Of a stretch of DNA of 64,000 nucleotides, positions 9,093 through 21,133 are shown piece by piece; the stretch's first letter is position 1, and every line of letters begins with the position of its first letter. The DNA comes from Halichondria panicea (taxonomy: Eukaryota; Porifera; Demospongiae; Suberitida; Halichondriidae): assembly GCF_963675165.1 (NCBI RefSeq), contig NC_087383.1:2014979-2078978 (forward strand). Direction: 5' to 3'. The notes beneath the pieces are model-generated. The model saw only the letters and a program-made list of their open reading frames with translations. It did not search any database and was not told the DNA's origin. Made by a program: the position numbers and the translations under genes.

Positions 9093-12043
9093 ATGGCCAC
9101 TAAAGAGCAGAACCAAGGTATAAAGACTGTCATGTTTCCTATAAAGGATAAACCCAATGATTGCTAAAGCATAAAACCCTCATTGGTGATTGCTAATCTT
9201 GTGTGCTTGCTATCTATTTCAGAGCTCACAATTGACGATCTGAAGACAGAAATGAAACTGACTGATGAGCAGCTCAATACAGCAATAAAGGAACCAGATT
9301 TACCCGAGTTAGCAGCATGTTTCGACAATGTTCACAAAGGCTATCTTGAAAAATTGGAGCTCTCACCTGGAGAGCAAACTGACGTGAGGACTAGAGCATA
9401 TGTAGATGGCACTCTGGCAGGAATGTTGCTGGCTTTGAAATTCTGGATTCTGACCAACAGACAAGACGCCACTTTCCAAGCTCTGCTACTCATCATACTC
9501 TCCCTGCTCAAAGAAGACGTTGCTGTTCGAGTGTGCAAGTACTTGTCTGACAAATGTGAGTCTGTTATGTGAGAGTGTGGTCATTGTGGTACCATACGTT
9601 GTGGGAGTGATTGCAACCAAATAAGGGACTCTTCAACTTAATTGCTATTGTTACACATACAATTCTGTATTAACTATCACCAGGAATAGTACTCACCTAT
9701 TGTTTTGTTTCCCCAGACTCCACCACCTCGTGTCCCCCCTCCCGAGAGAGGGTCCTGCTGAACCACAAGCTGTCCTCGTACAGGGACTACCTACAAAGTC
9801 GCTACAGAGCACGAGTATCCACATCAGCCACACAATGGCCTCCTGTTCCAACAAACAAAGTCTTCAAACTGGCCATGATTCAGAAGGAGAAAATACAGAG
9901 AGGAAGAATCGACGATGAATTTGTTAAACTAACAATTACGGGGAAAATTGATGACATTTTACTTTTAAAGACTCCTGTTAACTTGACTAACATTTTCTCT
10001 GAGATTGGGGATAGACGAAACTTTGTGTTGATTGAAGGAGCTCCCGGCTCTGGCAAGAGCACCCTTGCTCTACACATCTGTCAGGAGTGGGCAAAGGGGA
10101 AACTGTTCCAAAAGTTCGATATTGCAATCCTCGTGAAACTGAGAGATCCCCTTGTTAGAGAAGCAAAGACAATTGCTGACGTACTTCCCTGCATTGATAC
10201 GGCCGTGGCTAACAAGACAGAGGCAGTTATAAAATCACTGTATGGCAAAGGTGTACTGTGGGTGCTAGACGGATGGGACGAGCTTCCTTCTGACCTCCCT
10301 AGAGACTCAATCATCAACAAACTAATTCGACCAGACATGTCACAAAAAGGAGCCCTACACGAATCAGCTGTGATTGTAACATCTCGACCATCATCTTCGG
10401 CTGAGCTCCACCCACTAGTGTCGTCCAGGGTAGAAGTGTTAGGGTTCACTCCACATCAACTAGAACAGTATTTTACCGAGTGTCTGAATGGTGACTCACA
10501 AGCTGTGCAGACTCTACTGGAGAGAATTCGAGAGAACCCAGTGGTAGAAGGTAGCTGCTACCTCCCCCTCAATGCTTCCATCATCGTTAATTGCTTCTTG
10601 TCTGATAACCACTCACTCCCAACATCCAACCACGGGATATTCATATCAGTTGTCCAGAGCTCTCTCAAGAGATACCTCAAGGAGAAGTTGAGGAAGACCA
10701 TTCCAGTGGGAAACATCACATCCCCAGACTCACTGCCCTCGGAAATCAGAACACAGACCGTACAAATGTGTCAACTTGCATATCATGGGATTGAAAAAAA
10801 TAAAGCAACATTTACTGACGGTGATTTGGCCGCTCTTCACATTACGAAGGAGATTTCAAACGTTGGATTATTACAAACTGTTCCCAGCATCATTAGCGAT
10901 GGTGATCTGGTTTACTACTGCTTTCTCCACCTGTCTATTCAAGAGCTACTAGCAGCAATCCACATCTCTCTCATGCCTCCCAAGCAACAAATTTCTGTAT
11001 TCCAGAAGCTCTTCGGGAATCCTCGATTCAGTGCAGTCTTCCAGTTTTATGCTGGTATCACCAAACTGAGTACTAGTAGACCAATCCTCAGTTTGCTACC
11101 TCGATTCTTGTGTCCAGTTCCAGCCACTGTTTTTGATCTGGTCAGAAAGGTTGTCAAAAATAAGAAAGAGAAAGATTATGGTGAGCCGAAGCCCCTTTTG
11201 TTGTCCCTCATCAATTGTTTGTACGAAGCTGAAGACTCGCGACTGTGTGTGTTTGTGGCTAATCTTCTTAATCACAATCTATATCTTGATTACACTACAA
11301 TGAATCCTATTGACTGCCTCTCTGTTGGATATTTCGTATCAGCTTGTTCCAACACCAGTAATGGATTCATACTTAGCCTCAACAATTGCTCTATTGGTGA
11401 CCAAGGCTGCAAATTTCTGGCCCGAGGACTCTCCAAGTGTCCCAACTCTAATAATGATATTCCTACAGCAGGGATACACATCGCTGAGATTATCGAGAAC
11501 ATTAGTTCAATATCTGAATTGAATTTGTCTGATAATGCCATTGGTAACAGTGGGCTTAGCACACTCTGTGATGCCTTGTCAACTAACACATCATTAAAGA
11601 GCCTGAACCTGACCAATTGCTCACTAACAATATCAGACGACAATGGAGCTGCCCTCTATCAACTTCTGAATACAAACAATTCCCTCGAATATCTTAGTTT
11701 GTATGGTAACACAGTGACTAGCTGTCGTCACATTGCTGCTGGACTTGCAGTCAATAAGACTCTGAGAACATTGGACTTGAATTCCTGTGCACTGACTGAT
11801 CAGAGTATCGAGGAGCTATCAACTGGACTGATCAACAAGATTAAAGCACTGTACATATGGGATAATGACTCAATAACAGAAGATGGAATGAAGACGCTTG
11901 CCAGACATCTAACCACCCACTGCTCTGAACTGACAGCATTGTGGATACCCAGACACCTAATATCCTGTATCGAGACAGTATTCAGGGACACTCACAAAGA
12001 GAGGAAGAGAAATGGACTACCCGAGATTTATTGTGTTAATTAG
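9093..12043 (+). CDS. NLR-1: Death-like / NACHT / LRR receptor, intact
   Basis: Three exons are supported by GT-AG sites and continuous phase: 9093-9117, 9223-9555 and 9717-12043, giving 894 residues. Exon 1 encodes MATKEQNQ with a G at -3 and +4 around the ATG. Exon 2 (about residues 9-119) has a Death-like helical pattern (LELSPGEQ, then an ALKFW-type core and SLLKEDVAVRVCKYL). Exon 3 carries a linker (YRDYLQSRY, WPPVP), the NACHT P-loop GAPGSGKS at residues 227-234, Walker B VLWVLDGWDEL at 299-309, a helical segment with FLHLSIQELLAA near 522-533, and NLR-type LRRs from about 641. In the family these are cytosolic STAND ATPases that oligomerise on ligand sensing and recruit Death-fold adaptors. 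The gene sits head-to-head with EFR3 copy 1 and is followed by a piggyBac-like insertion. The domain calls are firm; the ligand is unknown. Confidence 0.96.
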
Positions 12044-12173
12044 ATTAATAATTAATTATTAAATTGAGATTGATTGATATTCATACAGTTTTGACGATTG
12101 ATTTTATTTTCTGCCATAATTATATCACAATGTCATTATAATATCAATGACAATTTGAGAAAAGTACTATTAA

Positions 12174-13070
12174 CCCTTTCCCGGCTTTAATTAAAACAAA
12201 ATAATACAGAATAAATACATGTTTTTCTTTAAAAATCCATATCTTATGAACCGTACATTGAAATCACTCGTAACTATTTCCTACAGGTAGCCCAGACCCC
12301 GGGGGTACCATGACATCATCATCGTTACCTAGCAACTGACCACCCCCAACTAATTAGCGATTGTTTACAAACATTCACAATTATGTACACAAACAATATT
12401 ATACGAAGGCACAAAGTGACTATAGACACTAAGTAAGTGTTCTCAATGTTCTCACGGTGACATAGTTCGATCAGGATCTGCCGAAACTTCTCTGCGAGGT
12501 CGTATCAGCAGACGCCCTTTTCCCGGGAAACGTTCTTCACCTACACACACGTTTATAAGTTCAATGGTGGCTCATGATATCCACTGCTGTACTAACTAGC
12601 CTAAGCAAACCTATACTGAAGCTATCCTGAAGCTATCAGAATACAGTAGGTTGTACAAATGCTACTCTAGACTTACCAGATCCAGAAACTTGGTCCAGCT
12701 CCTTCAGGCTCCTCAGGCTCTTTATTTTTTAGCTTGAGGTAGCTTCCTACCTAGCTACGATCCCAGTCACTGTCCTCTCACTCTACAAGGCCATAAGCAT
12801 CGATATTCTCACTGTCTAGCAGCTCTAGAGCCCCACTGAGGTTGTACTACAAAGATCTTGAAGTCATCATCAAACGGTCACTTTTCTTTCGACAGTACTG
12901 CACAAAGCGTACCTCGAAGCAAGATGTTGAAAATACCACGTGAAAGAGCAGCTCAATGCGCATGTGCTGGTACCTACAGTGTGCGCATAGCTCCAACACA
13001 GCCCGCACAGCAAATTTTTGAAAAATCTCGGTCAGCTGGACAACATATGTAGTCCAAAGCCGGGAAAGGG
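12174..13070. mobile_element. piggyBac-like non-autonomous element downstream of NLR-1
   Basis: Termini CCCTTTCCCGGCTTT and AAAGCCGGGAAAGGG are flanked by TTAA on both sides. The duplicated region after NLR-2 (near 26745) shows the site with a single TTAA. TTAA targeting and CCC termini are hallmarks of piggyBac. Confidence 0.9.
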
Positions 13071-13158
13071 TTAATAATAGTATAATTACTATAATAGTAT
13101 GTTAGAACATTACGTCGTTAATAACGTGTCAATAGTACATGCAGATGATATAAATAAT

Positions 13159-13329
13159 TCATGCACTGCTGTGAATAGTCAATGAATACATGCACTTTGC
13201 TAATGGCAAATCCAATTTAACGCTCTGTCGATTTTTGTTCATGAGAAAGATGAGCAGATTAACGTTCACTTTGGTCCTCCCAAACATCTTCATGATTGCC
13301 AGGTCCTCGTATTGCAGCTGAAGGAGGTC
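13159..13329 (-). pseudogene. IQGAP-like: IQGAP-like terminal exon, fragment after NLR-1
   Basis: Following an acceptor cacag, the minus strand reads DLLQLQYEDLAIMKMFGRTK then VNVNLLIFLMNKN and ends at 13159. This matches the conserved last residues of IQGAP RasGAP C-terminal (RGCT) domains, QDLLQLQYEGVAVMKLF...NVNLLIFLLNKK, as known for that family. IQGAPs are actin- and Rho-GTPase-binding scaffolds. The exon is open here, but its partner penultimate exon (13505-13600) has an internal deletion that breaks the frame. Confidence 0.8.
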
Positions 13330-13515
13330 CTGTGTGGGGAGAAGAGAGGGCAGTGAAACACTTCAACTGGTATAAGACAAAGAATGCATGTATTTGTAAG
13401 ACAAATGAATACATGTACTTACATACACCGTACAAGCATACCAACACTATACCTGACACAAGGCAGTAAACTTCTTGAACACTTTACGTACCTACCATCT
13501 ACCTGTACACACACC

Positions 13516-13600
13516 CTCACCTGGAGGACCAGCTCCACCTTCTCTATCTGCCTGATGTGATCTCAAACACAACATTTCCGAACCTGAACCTGGGCGAGTA
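13516..13600 (-). pseudogene. IQGAP-like: IQGAP-like penultimate exon with deletion (copy 1)
   Basis: The minus strand reads FGNVVFEITS and then, in another frame, RQIEKVELVLQ before a donor gtgagg. In the fragment at 51420-51530 the same exon is continuous (NVVFKMTSVDVSKFEVSGRF then LGRQIEKVELIFQ). The intervening VDVSKFEVSGRFLG part is deleted here, so a stop follows. The same deletion is present at 27200-27285 and 55335-55410. Confidence 0.7.
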
Positions 13601-13726
13601 AGAAATAATGTTCACATAATTATAGCATAACGTTGCACATAAGATCAAAGCTGTAGCAAGCAGTCAGGCTGACCAGATTTTGGCCTAACCACTTTTTGCA
13701 GCTGGGTAGGTAATGGTCGTAAATAT

Positions 13727-15099
13727 GTGACAGGGCCTAGGAAAACCCCCCTTAACGCGGCACTAATTAAATTAAGCTATAGGTCAATTTAGTAGAAATG
13801 AAAAACATGGGCAAAAAATTTTTTTTTTCACAGGTGCTAACTTCAGCCCTTCCTCTACCTACCTGTAAAAATTTGGCTCTCTACAAAGCTTTAAACAGGT
13901 CAAGCCCTGACGTTGAAGAAACTCACCGAACGTTCATTTTTTACAATGAAATTTACTGTCTATGTGAGGGGAAATTCCCTGGGAATTTCCCTATTATTGT
14001 TAATTATTTTTAACAAAAAAAAATTACAACTTGTACAGGACTATTTCATCAGCCCAGTACTTACAATCATCAAGAGGAGCCAGGTATATTATAGCTCCAC
14101 TTCTTAACAAACATAATTTAGCAACAGAAATTCATTAGAAAGAGCAGCTATCTAGCTAGCTAGCTTGGCGTAGATCCACTCTTGTTTCTTTAGATGTATG
14201 TATCCCGTGCCACTTGTCTTCATAAACCCTCCATAACAACCTACAGATAAGTAGTAAGTTAAGATAGACACAATATCAATGTCACTTACATTCTAGCCAA
14301 TAGACTATTGTTTCTCAGGCCTCCGACACTCGCAACAACCTGGGGGAACCATCCATATAAATGTTATAGGACAATTTCACAGGGTTTCCTGGGCTCTCCA
14401 AGATGTGATCACTCATCCCATCAGGCCTGCTAATACTAAGCACAATGGCAGTGATACCAATACTAAATTAAAGGAGGAAAGCTTCTTGTAAGGCTAATAA
14501 TAAGTTGGATCTAGCATATAGACGAATACTAAGTGAAAGGCCACCTATAATAGATCAGACAGGCTTCCTTTAAGCTTTATGAAGAACAGAGACACTTTTT
14601 GTAGGCTCCATACAAGTGAGCGATCTATTATAAGACTGATACATGACACAGAAAGTAAGTACAAGCTGATAACAAGACATGAAAGCTTACCATTGGAGCG
14701 ACGGGAGTCTTTGTCTTTTTATTTCTTCGAAGATCCTTCCTAGATGCTAAGCAATCCAGCTACATAGCTATACTAGCTAGCTAGAGAGTCCTAGAATGCC
14801 TAGCCTTCATCTAACTAACTCGTCTTCTCCAGAAAATCTTTTACTAAGCTTTATGAGTATACGGAAGTGCCCGGAAATCAATAATTGAACTTCAATTATT
14901 CATGAAGTTTGAGCGTCATTTACTCAAGAGGGCGTTGCAATACTTCGTAGCGTTCCCTCGAACATATCTCCGGATAGAAAATAGCTAGGAGGTCGATCTT
15001 GGTATCATTTTGAAGCTCAGAGAACGCTTTATCTGATTCAACAATAAAAATAAACTTGGGTACACCCGCGTTAAGGGGTGTTTTCCTAGGCCCTGTCAC
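13727..15099. mobile_element. 1373-bp TIR element in the IQGAP intron after NLR-1
   Basis: Inverted ends GTGACAGGGCCTAGGAAAA... are flanked by ATAT on both sides. The collinear sequences at 27400 and 55540 read gtaaatattgtaag without the insert, proving a 4-bp duplication. No transposase-length ORF was found. Family unassigned. Confidence 0.88.
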
Positions 15100-15437
15100 A
15101 TATTGTAAGTGATAATGCACATGCTGTTTTGGTGAGGAAAAGTGATGACCTTTTCTGAGGTAAAAAATTCACCACTGTATGCAATAGTACAAAAACAGTT
15201 GACCTTTAATTGTAAGTTGGCCTGACCACTTTAAAGTTGCTTGCTACGCCCCTGCATGAAGATTGGGGCATAAAAATAAGTTAATAGCCTCACACTGGAG
15301 GAATTGTTAAAGTCTAGATTAGTAGTAGAGTCTGAGCTTCAGTCAAACAGTGGACAAAGTACGTACCAGAGCAATTAATGGCACATGTGATGATTATCAT
15401 GTTGTTTAATAGAAGTATGCTAGTATAACGGCTACTC

Positions 15438-16125
15438 TCACTCAAATATACGGAGACTCACAGAGTGGGTGGAGCATATCTCCATGGACACTGATGTATG
15501 GATGATTGACTTGGTCACGTCAGAGTACTTGTCGATACCCAGCCTTCTGTCCGGGGGGTCGACTGTCGATGCTCGCAAGAACTCTCTGTGGGGGGTACAG
15601 CGAGTGTATGTATATTCATACCCTCGATCTGCATGGCAACGAAAATAGCTAATGTGCAATTTAGATCATACGATACTTTAGTAGAAGGTAGAAACACATA
15701 CAAATTCAGTTTTGGTTATCACATTTCTTATACCTAAATCTTGAAGGCGTCCGAGTGTACGGGTTCATTACTGACAGGGCAGCACTCTCAGCCTCAAACT
15801 GTGCAAAGGAACAGGAAAAACACGATAAACTCTTAAACCAACAGACAATAATCATGGAAAGTTAATAATTTTCTGCTGATTTGGCGTTTTTTACCAACAA
15901 ATAATTATCTCTAGTCCAGTACTAATTTAATGTACATAGATGCAGTGCATAATGTAGGCCATAATCTGTACAGGTATACTGTACCACTTTTATCACCTGT
16001 TGTTTGTAGCACTCAAATATCTACCCCATCGGCACACTGCTCTGCTCCAACTCCTCACAGCGATCCAGTGCCTTCTTGAGCTCTTCCTCCATCACAAGTC
16101 TCTCTTGCACAGCAGACTGGGTAAT
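15438..16125 (-). pseudogene. Exon cluster between stalk and IQGAP tail (copy at 15.5 kb)
   Basis: Minus-strand pieces in order: QSAVQERLV-type exon (about 16120-16020, stop after SSVPMG), FEAENAALSVMNP remnant (about 15800-15745), and REFLRASTVDPPDRRLGIDK then YSDVTKSIIHTSVSMEIC (about 15600-15470). I do not recognise the last two. Homologues recur near 27.8, 29.1, 44.8, 52.0, 56.0 and 57.0 kb, several with an in-frame stop (DR-stop-LGID). Confidence 0.4.
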
Positions 16126-16818
16126 AGATTGCATGGTGGTCATGTACACACACACAGGTATACAGATACAACCATCACAACATCGTGGTAGTGGTACAGT
16201 AGTTATATAATTGCAGGTACATGTATTAATAAAAGCACCGCGGGTGCTGATGCCTCGGTGGAGGTGCAAAGCTACATAACATAAAGCTACACACATTATC
16301 ATGATGAATATTTTTGCATTTTTGCTGCATGCAAACTCAAATTGCATGGTGGTCGATCATGTACACACACACACACACACACACACAGGTAATACAACCA
16401 CCATGTGGTAGTGGTACAGCTGTTTGCTCACTGCATTACCACAAAACAACAAAATACCATACAATGTTGCTATGCAAACAACATGTGGTCCTAAGTAATG
16501 ATGGCTTCTAGCACTTGTATGTTAAATGGGTACTTTTTGAGGGTTACAAAATGGCTAATCTGTGAGACCCTCAAAAATTACCCGCTATAAGGTGGCATCA
16601 ATATTATAGTAAATGCTCTCACGATCTACTCTTGGTGGTATATATGAAAACTCACATACAAATTATGGTGAGGATCTGAAATGGAGAATGGGCGGGGACT
16701 AGCTTGCATATACCAGCAGATATGATATACATGTAGCTACTAACCGTCCACTGAATGTATGGAAAGCAGTGTGAAGGCTGAAGAAACTGTTAGTACGAAG
16801 TACTGCAAAGGACATCAA

Positions 16819-17322
16819 ACAGTGCATGTACATAGTGGGACCATATAGGCAGTGCATGTACATACTGGGACCATAGGCAGTGCATGTACATAGTGGAGCC
16901 ATAGGCAGTGCATGTACATAGTGGGACCATAGGCAGTGCATGTACATAGTGGGACCATAAGCAGTGCATGTACATAGTGGGGCCATAAGCAGTGCGTGTA
17001 CATAGTGGGACCATAAGCAGTGCATGTACATAGTGGGACCATAAGCAGTGCGTGTACATAGTGGGACCATAGGCAGTGCATGTACATAGTGGGGCCATAA
17101 GCAGTGCGTGTACATAGTGGGACCATAAGCAGTGCATGTACATAGTGGGACCATAAGCAGTGCATGTACATAGTGGGGCCATAAGCAGTGCATGTACATA
17201 GTGGGACCATAGGCAGTGCATGTACATAGTGGGACCATAAGCAGTGCATGTACATAGTGGGACCATAAGCAGTGCATGTACATAGTGGGACCATAAGCAG
17301 TGCATGTACATAGTGGGGCCAT
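16819..17322. repeat. 28-bp minisatellite, left half
   Basis: About 18 copies of cagtgcatgtacatagtggg plus accataag, in tandem. It is interrupted at 17323 by an inverted-repeat element and continues at 18001. Confidence 0.95.
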
Positions 17323-17998
17323 CTCAGGTGCATTAAGGACTGGGACCAACATAAAAAAGACATTTATAAGAGGCATTTATAAGAGGCACTTCAACCTGCT
17401 GATGTTTACTGTGTATATTGATCTGTGTAAAACTTTTATGATGAAATGAAACACTGGCTTCCATTCTCTAGGAAAATATTAAATGAAGCCCCGCCCACTA
17501 ATTGATCAGTGGGGGTGGTCCGTTTTGTCGAAGCACTATTTCACTTTTCTATTGAAAAATCGGCGTTTAAACACTAAGTCTACTAGCTATTGCTGCTGCT
17601 CATTATACTTAGTTCTATCTAAGCTAACAACTCACTCTAGCGCTTAGCCCTCCTGGTCTTTGCAAAGGAGAAATAACAGAAAATTGTTTGATGTAGCAGT
17701 CTCATCTTGGATAGTAGGCTTCCCAGGGACATGGTCAACAATTTTTTGACAAAGTACAAGGATAAATCAGCTAAGGAAGGCTTATGGAAGTCATCTATTG
17801 CCTCGCAAGCTTTACTAGAGGGTGTTTTAAACGCCGACTAAGTCACTTCTCTAAACTAGCTGAATTACTGCAAAATGAAAAGGGAGTGGTACGTTGAAGT
17901 AATGAACGCGTGGGCGGAACCATGGCGACCGCATGGGCGGGGCTTATAATTTGCAAATTCAGCAATAATTGAAGGTCCCAGTCCTTAATGCACCTGAG
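17323..17998. mobile_element. 676-bp inverted-repeat element inserted in the 28-bp minisatellite
   Basis: The ends are perfect 25-bp inverted repeats beginning CTCAGGTGCATTAAGGACTG. The flanking repeat unit ccataag is split as ccat / ataag, giving an AT target duplication. There is no long ORF inside, so it is non-autonomous. Family not recognised. Confidence 0.85.
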
Positions 17999-18000
17999 AT

Positions 18001-18655
18001 AAGCAGTGCGTGTACATAGTGGGACCATAGGCAGTGCATGTACATAGTGGGACCATAAGCAGTGCATGTACATAGTGGGACCATAAGCAGTGCATGTACA
18101 TAGTGGGGCCATAAGCAGTGCATGTACATAGTGGGACCATAGGCAGTGCATGTACATAGTGGGACCATAAGCAGTGCGTGTACATAGTGGGACCATAGGC
18201 AGTGCGTGTACATAGTGGGACCATAGGCAGTGCGTGTACATAGTGGGACCATAGGTAGTGCGTGTACATAGTGGGACCATAGGCAGTGCGTGTACATAGT
18301 GGGGCCATAAGCAAGGCAGTGCGTGTACATAGTGGGGCCATAAGCAGTGCATGTACATAGTGGGACCATACGCAGTGCGTGTACATAGTGGGACCATAGG
18401 CAGTGCATGTACATAGTGGGACCATATAGGCAGTGCGTGTACATAGTGGGACCATAGGCAGTGCATGTACATAGTGGGACCATAAGCAGTGCATGTACAT
18501 AGTGGAACCATAGGCAGTGCATGTACATAGTGGGACCATAGGCAGTGCATGTACATAGTGGGACCATAAGCAGTGCATGTACATAGTGGGACCATACGCA
18601 GTGCATGTACATAGTGGGACCATAGGCAGTGCATGTACATAGTGGGACCATAAGC
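18001..18655. repeat. 28-bp minisatellite, right half
   Basis: About 23 copies of the same 28-bp unit, with cgtgtacat and catgtacat variants interspersed. Three units span 84 bp, so all frames stay open and long artificial ORFs arise. Confidence 0.95.
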
Positions 18656-19027
18656 TCTGTACACACACTAGATGTCAATTTGAGTACCTTTTCTACTTTG
18701 CTCAAGACAATCATTCCGCCAAATTTGTCCGGTGGCTGCCTCCTGAACCCCCCCAACTGTTCAACAGCGTACGGCAGTCGTCATTTCCCCCCTTAGCTTA
18801 AAAATCCTGCTTGAAACCCTGACAATAGTGAATATTTGTGACATACCGTATAAGTAGAGGTTGTATGGTGAAAATGTTCGTATATTTCGTACTGTAGAGC
18901 ATCATACACTGTACGAAAAATAAAACTACAAAACTATTCTACAGTAATAGGCTCAATGTGGCTGTATGAATATTTAAAATACGAAATATTTCCAGTCCTA
19001 CAGTATTATAAACTCTTTAACTCTTTT

Positions 19028-19165
19028 TTGTCTCTGTGGGGGTACGTGTACAGTGGATAATGTACACTACAGGGCTGTAGGGGTACGTGTTAGATACTGT
19101 ACCCTGGGGGGCTGTGGGGGGATAAGATAATGTACACTGGGGGGTACATGTCTACACTGTAAGTA
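19028..19165. repeat. Remnant of the exon-7 acceptor minisatellite (EFR3 copy 2)
   Basis: Two to three degenerate units (tctgtgggggtacgtgtaca, gataagataatgtacactgg) remain after loss of exon 7. They match the flank of the 4.2-5.4 kb array. Confidence 0.7.
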
Positions 19166-20123
19166 GACACTGGAGGGAACAATTGAAATGCTTGAATAAA
19201 CAATCTTGTTCAGAAAGTGACGGAGTATGTTGGACCTGAAAGCTATCAATGTTACGTTATGGACAGTCAAGTCAGAATTTACAGTTGACCGTACACGACC
19301 ATAAGTATCAAGCATGATCAAGGGCGTATACAGAGAAGAGGGCATGCAACTCACTATGTACCCTACGTACTCATCCGACTTTGTATCAGAGACCGGATAT
19401 GCTAAAAATAGAATTCAGTATACGGATGTGAACAAGTGGGCGGTGCTGTTTACGGAGTTATAATTATGGGCGTGTACATCAGAGCTGCCTTTGCTAGCTA
19501 GCTAGCTAGCTAACATAACATGAACAGTGCAGTATTATTTTAGAGAAGTGTCATGACCAGTCCTAGTCCAGCCAGGTCCAATACAACCCCTTCGAGCAGG
19601 AAGTTAAGTGCTGGGCGCATTGTTAAGAAGTACCAGAGACTCAGGAAGACAGGTTTATTGTACCTAGGTTTCATCTTCTTGGACTTGCAACTGTTGGATG
19701 GTTTGCCTCTTTGCCTTTGACACTGCTAGTACGAGCCATACTGCTGCTGAGAACTAGTTTTACTATGCTGCAATCAAGCTAGCTAGCTAGCACAGATATA
19801 AAAAATACTTTGATTTACCTTGTGCGGTCAAAGGTTACGCGTGGGCGTTTTTGTGGGCAGTTCTAAAAATAGCTCACTACAAAGTCGGATGATCTGAGAA
19901 TAGGGCGAGAGTTGCATGCCCTCTTCTCTGTATACGCCCTTGGCATGATGCACTAATAATAATACACTATGGTGAGAACCGTTTCCAAGTTGGCCACCAG
20001 TATATACGTGTACCTGCATGGCTTCCACGACGATGATGTACACACCAGCTGTGAATTCCTTGTCTGATATCCATAGTTTGTTTAGGTCAAAGTGTCTATA
20101 AGGGGAGCAATGGAGTGCTACTA

Positions 20124-20454
20124 CCGTATAGCGGGTATATTTCGAGGGTATAAATTTTCGCGAATGGACCATTACAAAGGATTTCGCGGATTTTATTTTC
20201 GTGGTCTGAGTTCCAGCCTTTTGGCGCATGCGCACATCAACATGCAGCTGTTACCACCACACCGTTAGCCTCGAATCCAGGCCTAGCCTATAACGGTGAG
20301 GCACCTCTTATTGTCGATAGGTGTGGTCAATAATACTGAACACGCCTACTATTCAATAAAGATATAAATTTTCGTGGGTAAAAATTTTCGCGGTAGAGGC
20401 TCAATCCGCGAAAACCGCGAACATTTATACCCTCGAAATATACCCGCTATACGG
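20124..20454. mobile_element. 331-bp MITE in EFR3 copy 2, TA target
   Basis: Termini CCGTATAGCGGGTATATTTC and its inverse are flanked by TA. The corresponding position in EFR3 copy 3 (near 60312) is uninserted (actatatacac). Tc1/mariner-type MITE by target and structure. Confidence 0.88.
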
Positions 20455-20573
20455 TATATACACAGGATATGAGACAATGGTTGTCATGGTACTAGACCTG
20501 CTGAGACAACATTGCACAATAGGTCATAGCACTTTACTAACATCAGGAGTTAATTAAGAATCCTAATGAACTC

Positions 20574-21133
20574 TAGCCTCGATCCCAGGCCGCACTTCCC
20601 ACTAGGGAAGTAGGCCTGGTATCGACTGCTTGCGCATGCCCTAATATCCCCCCGATATCTGGGGGCTTTGGATAACATCGTTTATGCTCAGTAAAACTAT
20701 GACATCACAACGAAAGGAAGTGGATTGAAAGAAGTAGATAGAAAGTTCGATTGAAGGTTTCTAGCCCATCGGATAGCATTCTCTGATAGCTACCCTTAGC
20801 CTGCTATGTTAACAAAAGACTCACAGCCTGCAACAGTGTGGATGACGATCGTCTGAAAGGAGTGACGGCTGATAAAAGCCTATATGGACAGGCCACGCCC
20901 ATTTAACACTAACTTGGTGAAAGTCTACTATACTACTGCTACTGATTCTATCAGAAGAAAATAGCAGTACAACAAACCTACACAGCTCTGTCTCTAGCTA
21001 GCTAGCTATATAGCTCTGTGTATGACTTTTAGGATATTTTCTCTGATGTATCCAGTATTATAGGAATATTTATTTGGCGCATGCGCAAGCAGTCGATAGC
21101 AGGCCTTCTTTCAAAGGCCGGTGAAGGAGGCTA
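20574..21133. mobile_element. 560-bp TIR element in EFR3 copy 2, 9-bp target duplication
   Basis: Imperfect inverted ends TAGCCTCGATCCCAGGCC are followed by inner inverted arms (atcgactgcttgcgcatgc). The flanks are AATGAACTC and AATGAATTC. EFR3 copy 3 has a single aatgaactcc. A 9-bp duplication suggests a Mutator-like origin (inference). Confidence 0.78.

Noticed and set aside
9183-9221. Alternative NLR start MVIANLVCLLSIS directly before the Death-like exon
   Set aside because: This stretch is intron 1 (ending tatttcag). The 25-nt exon MATKEQNQ with a good donor and matching phase is conserved in all five copies.
16699-18756. Long Cys/His/Tyr-rich ORFs of 170-270 codons
   Set aside because: They arise from the 28-bp minisatellite, whose three-unit period (84 bp) keeps all three frames open. 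Three frames give the same peptide in rotation.
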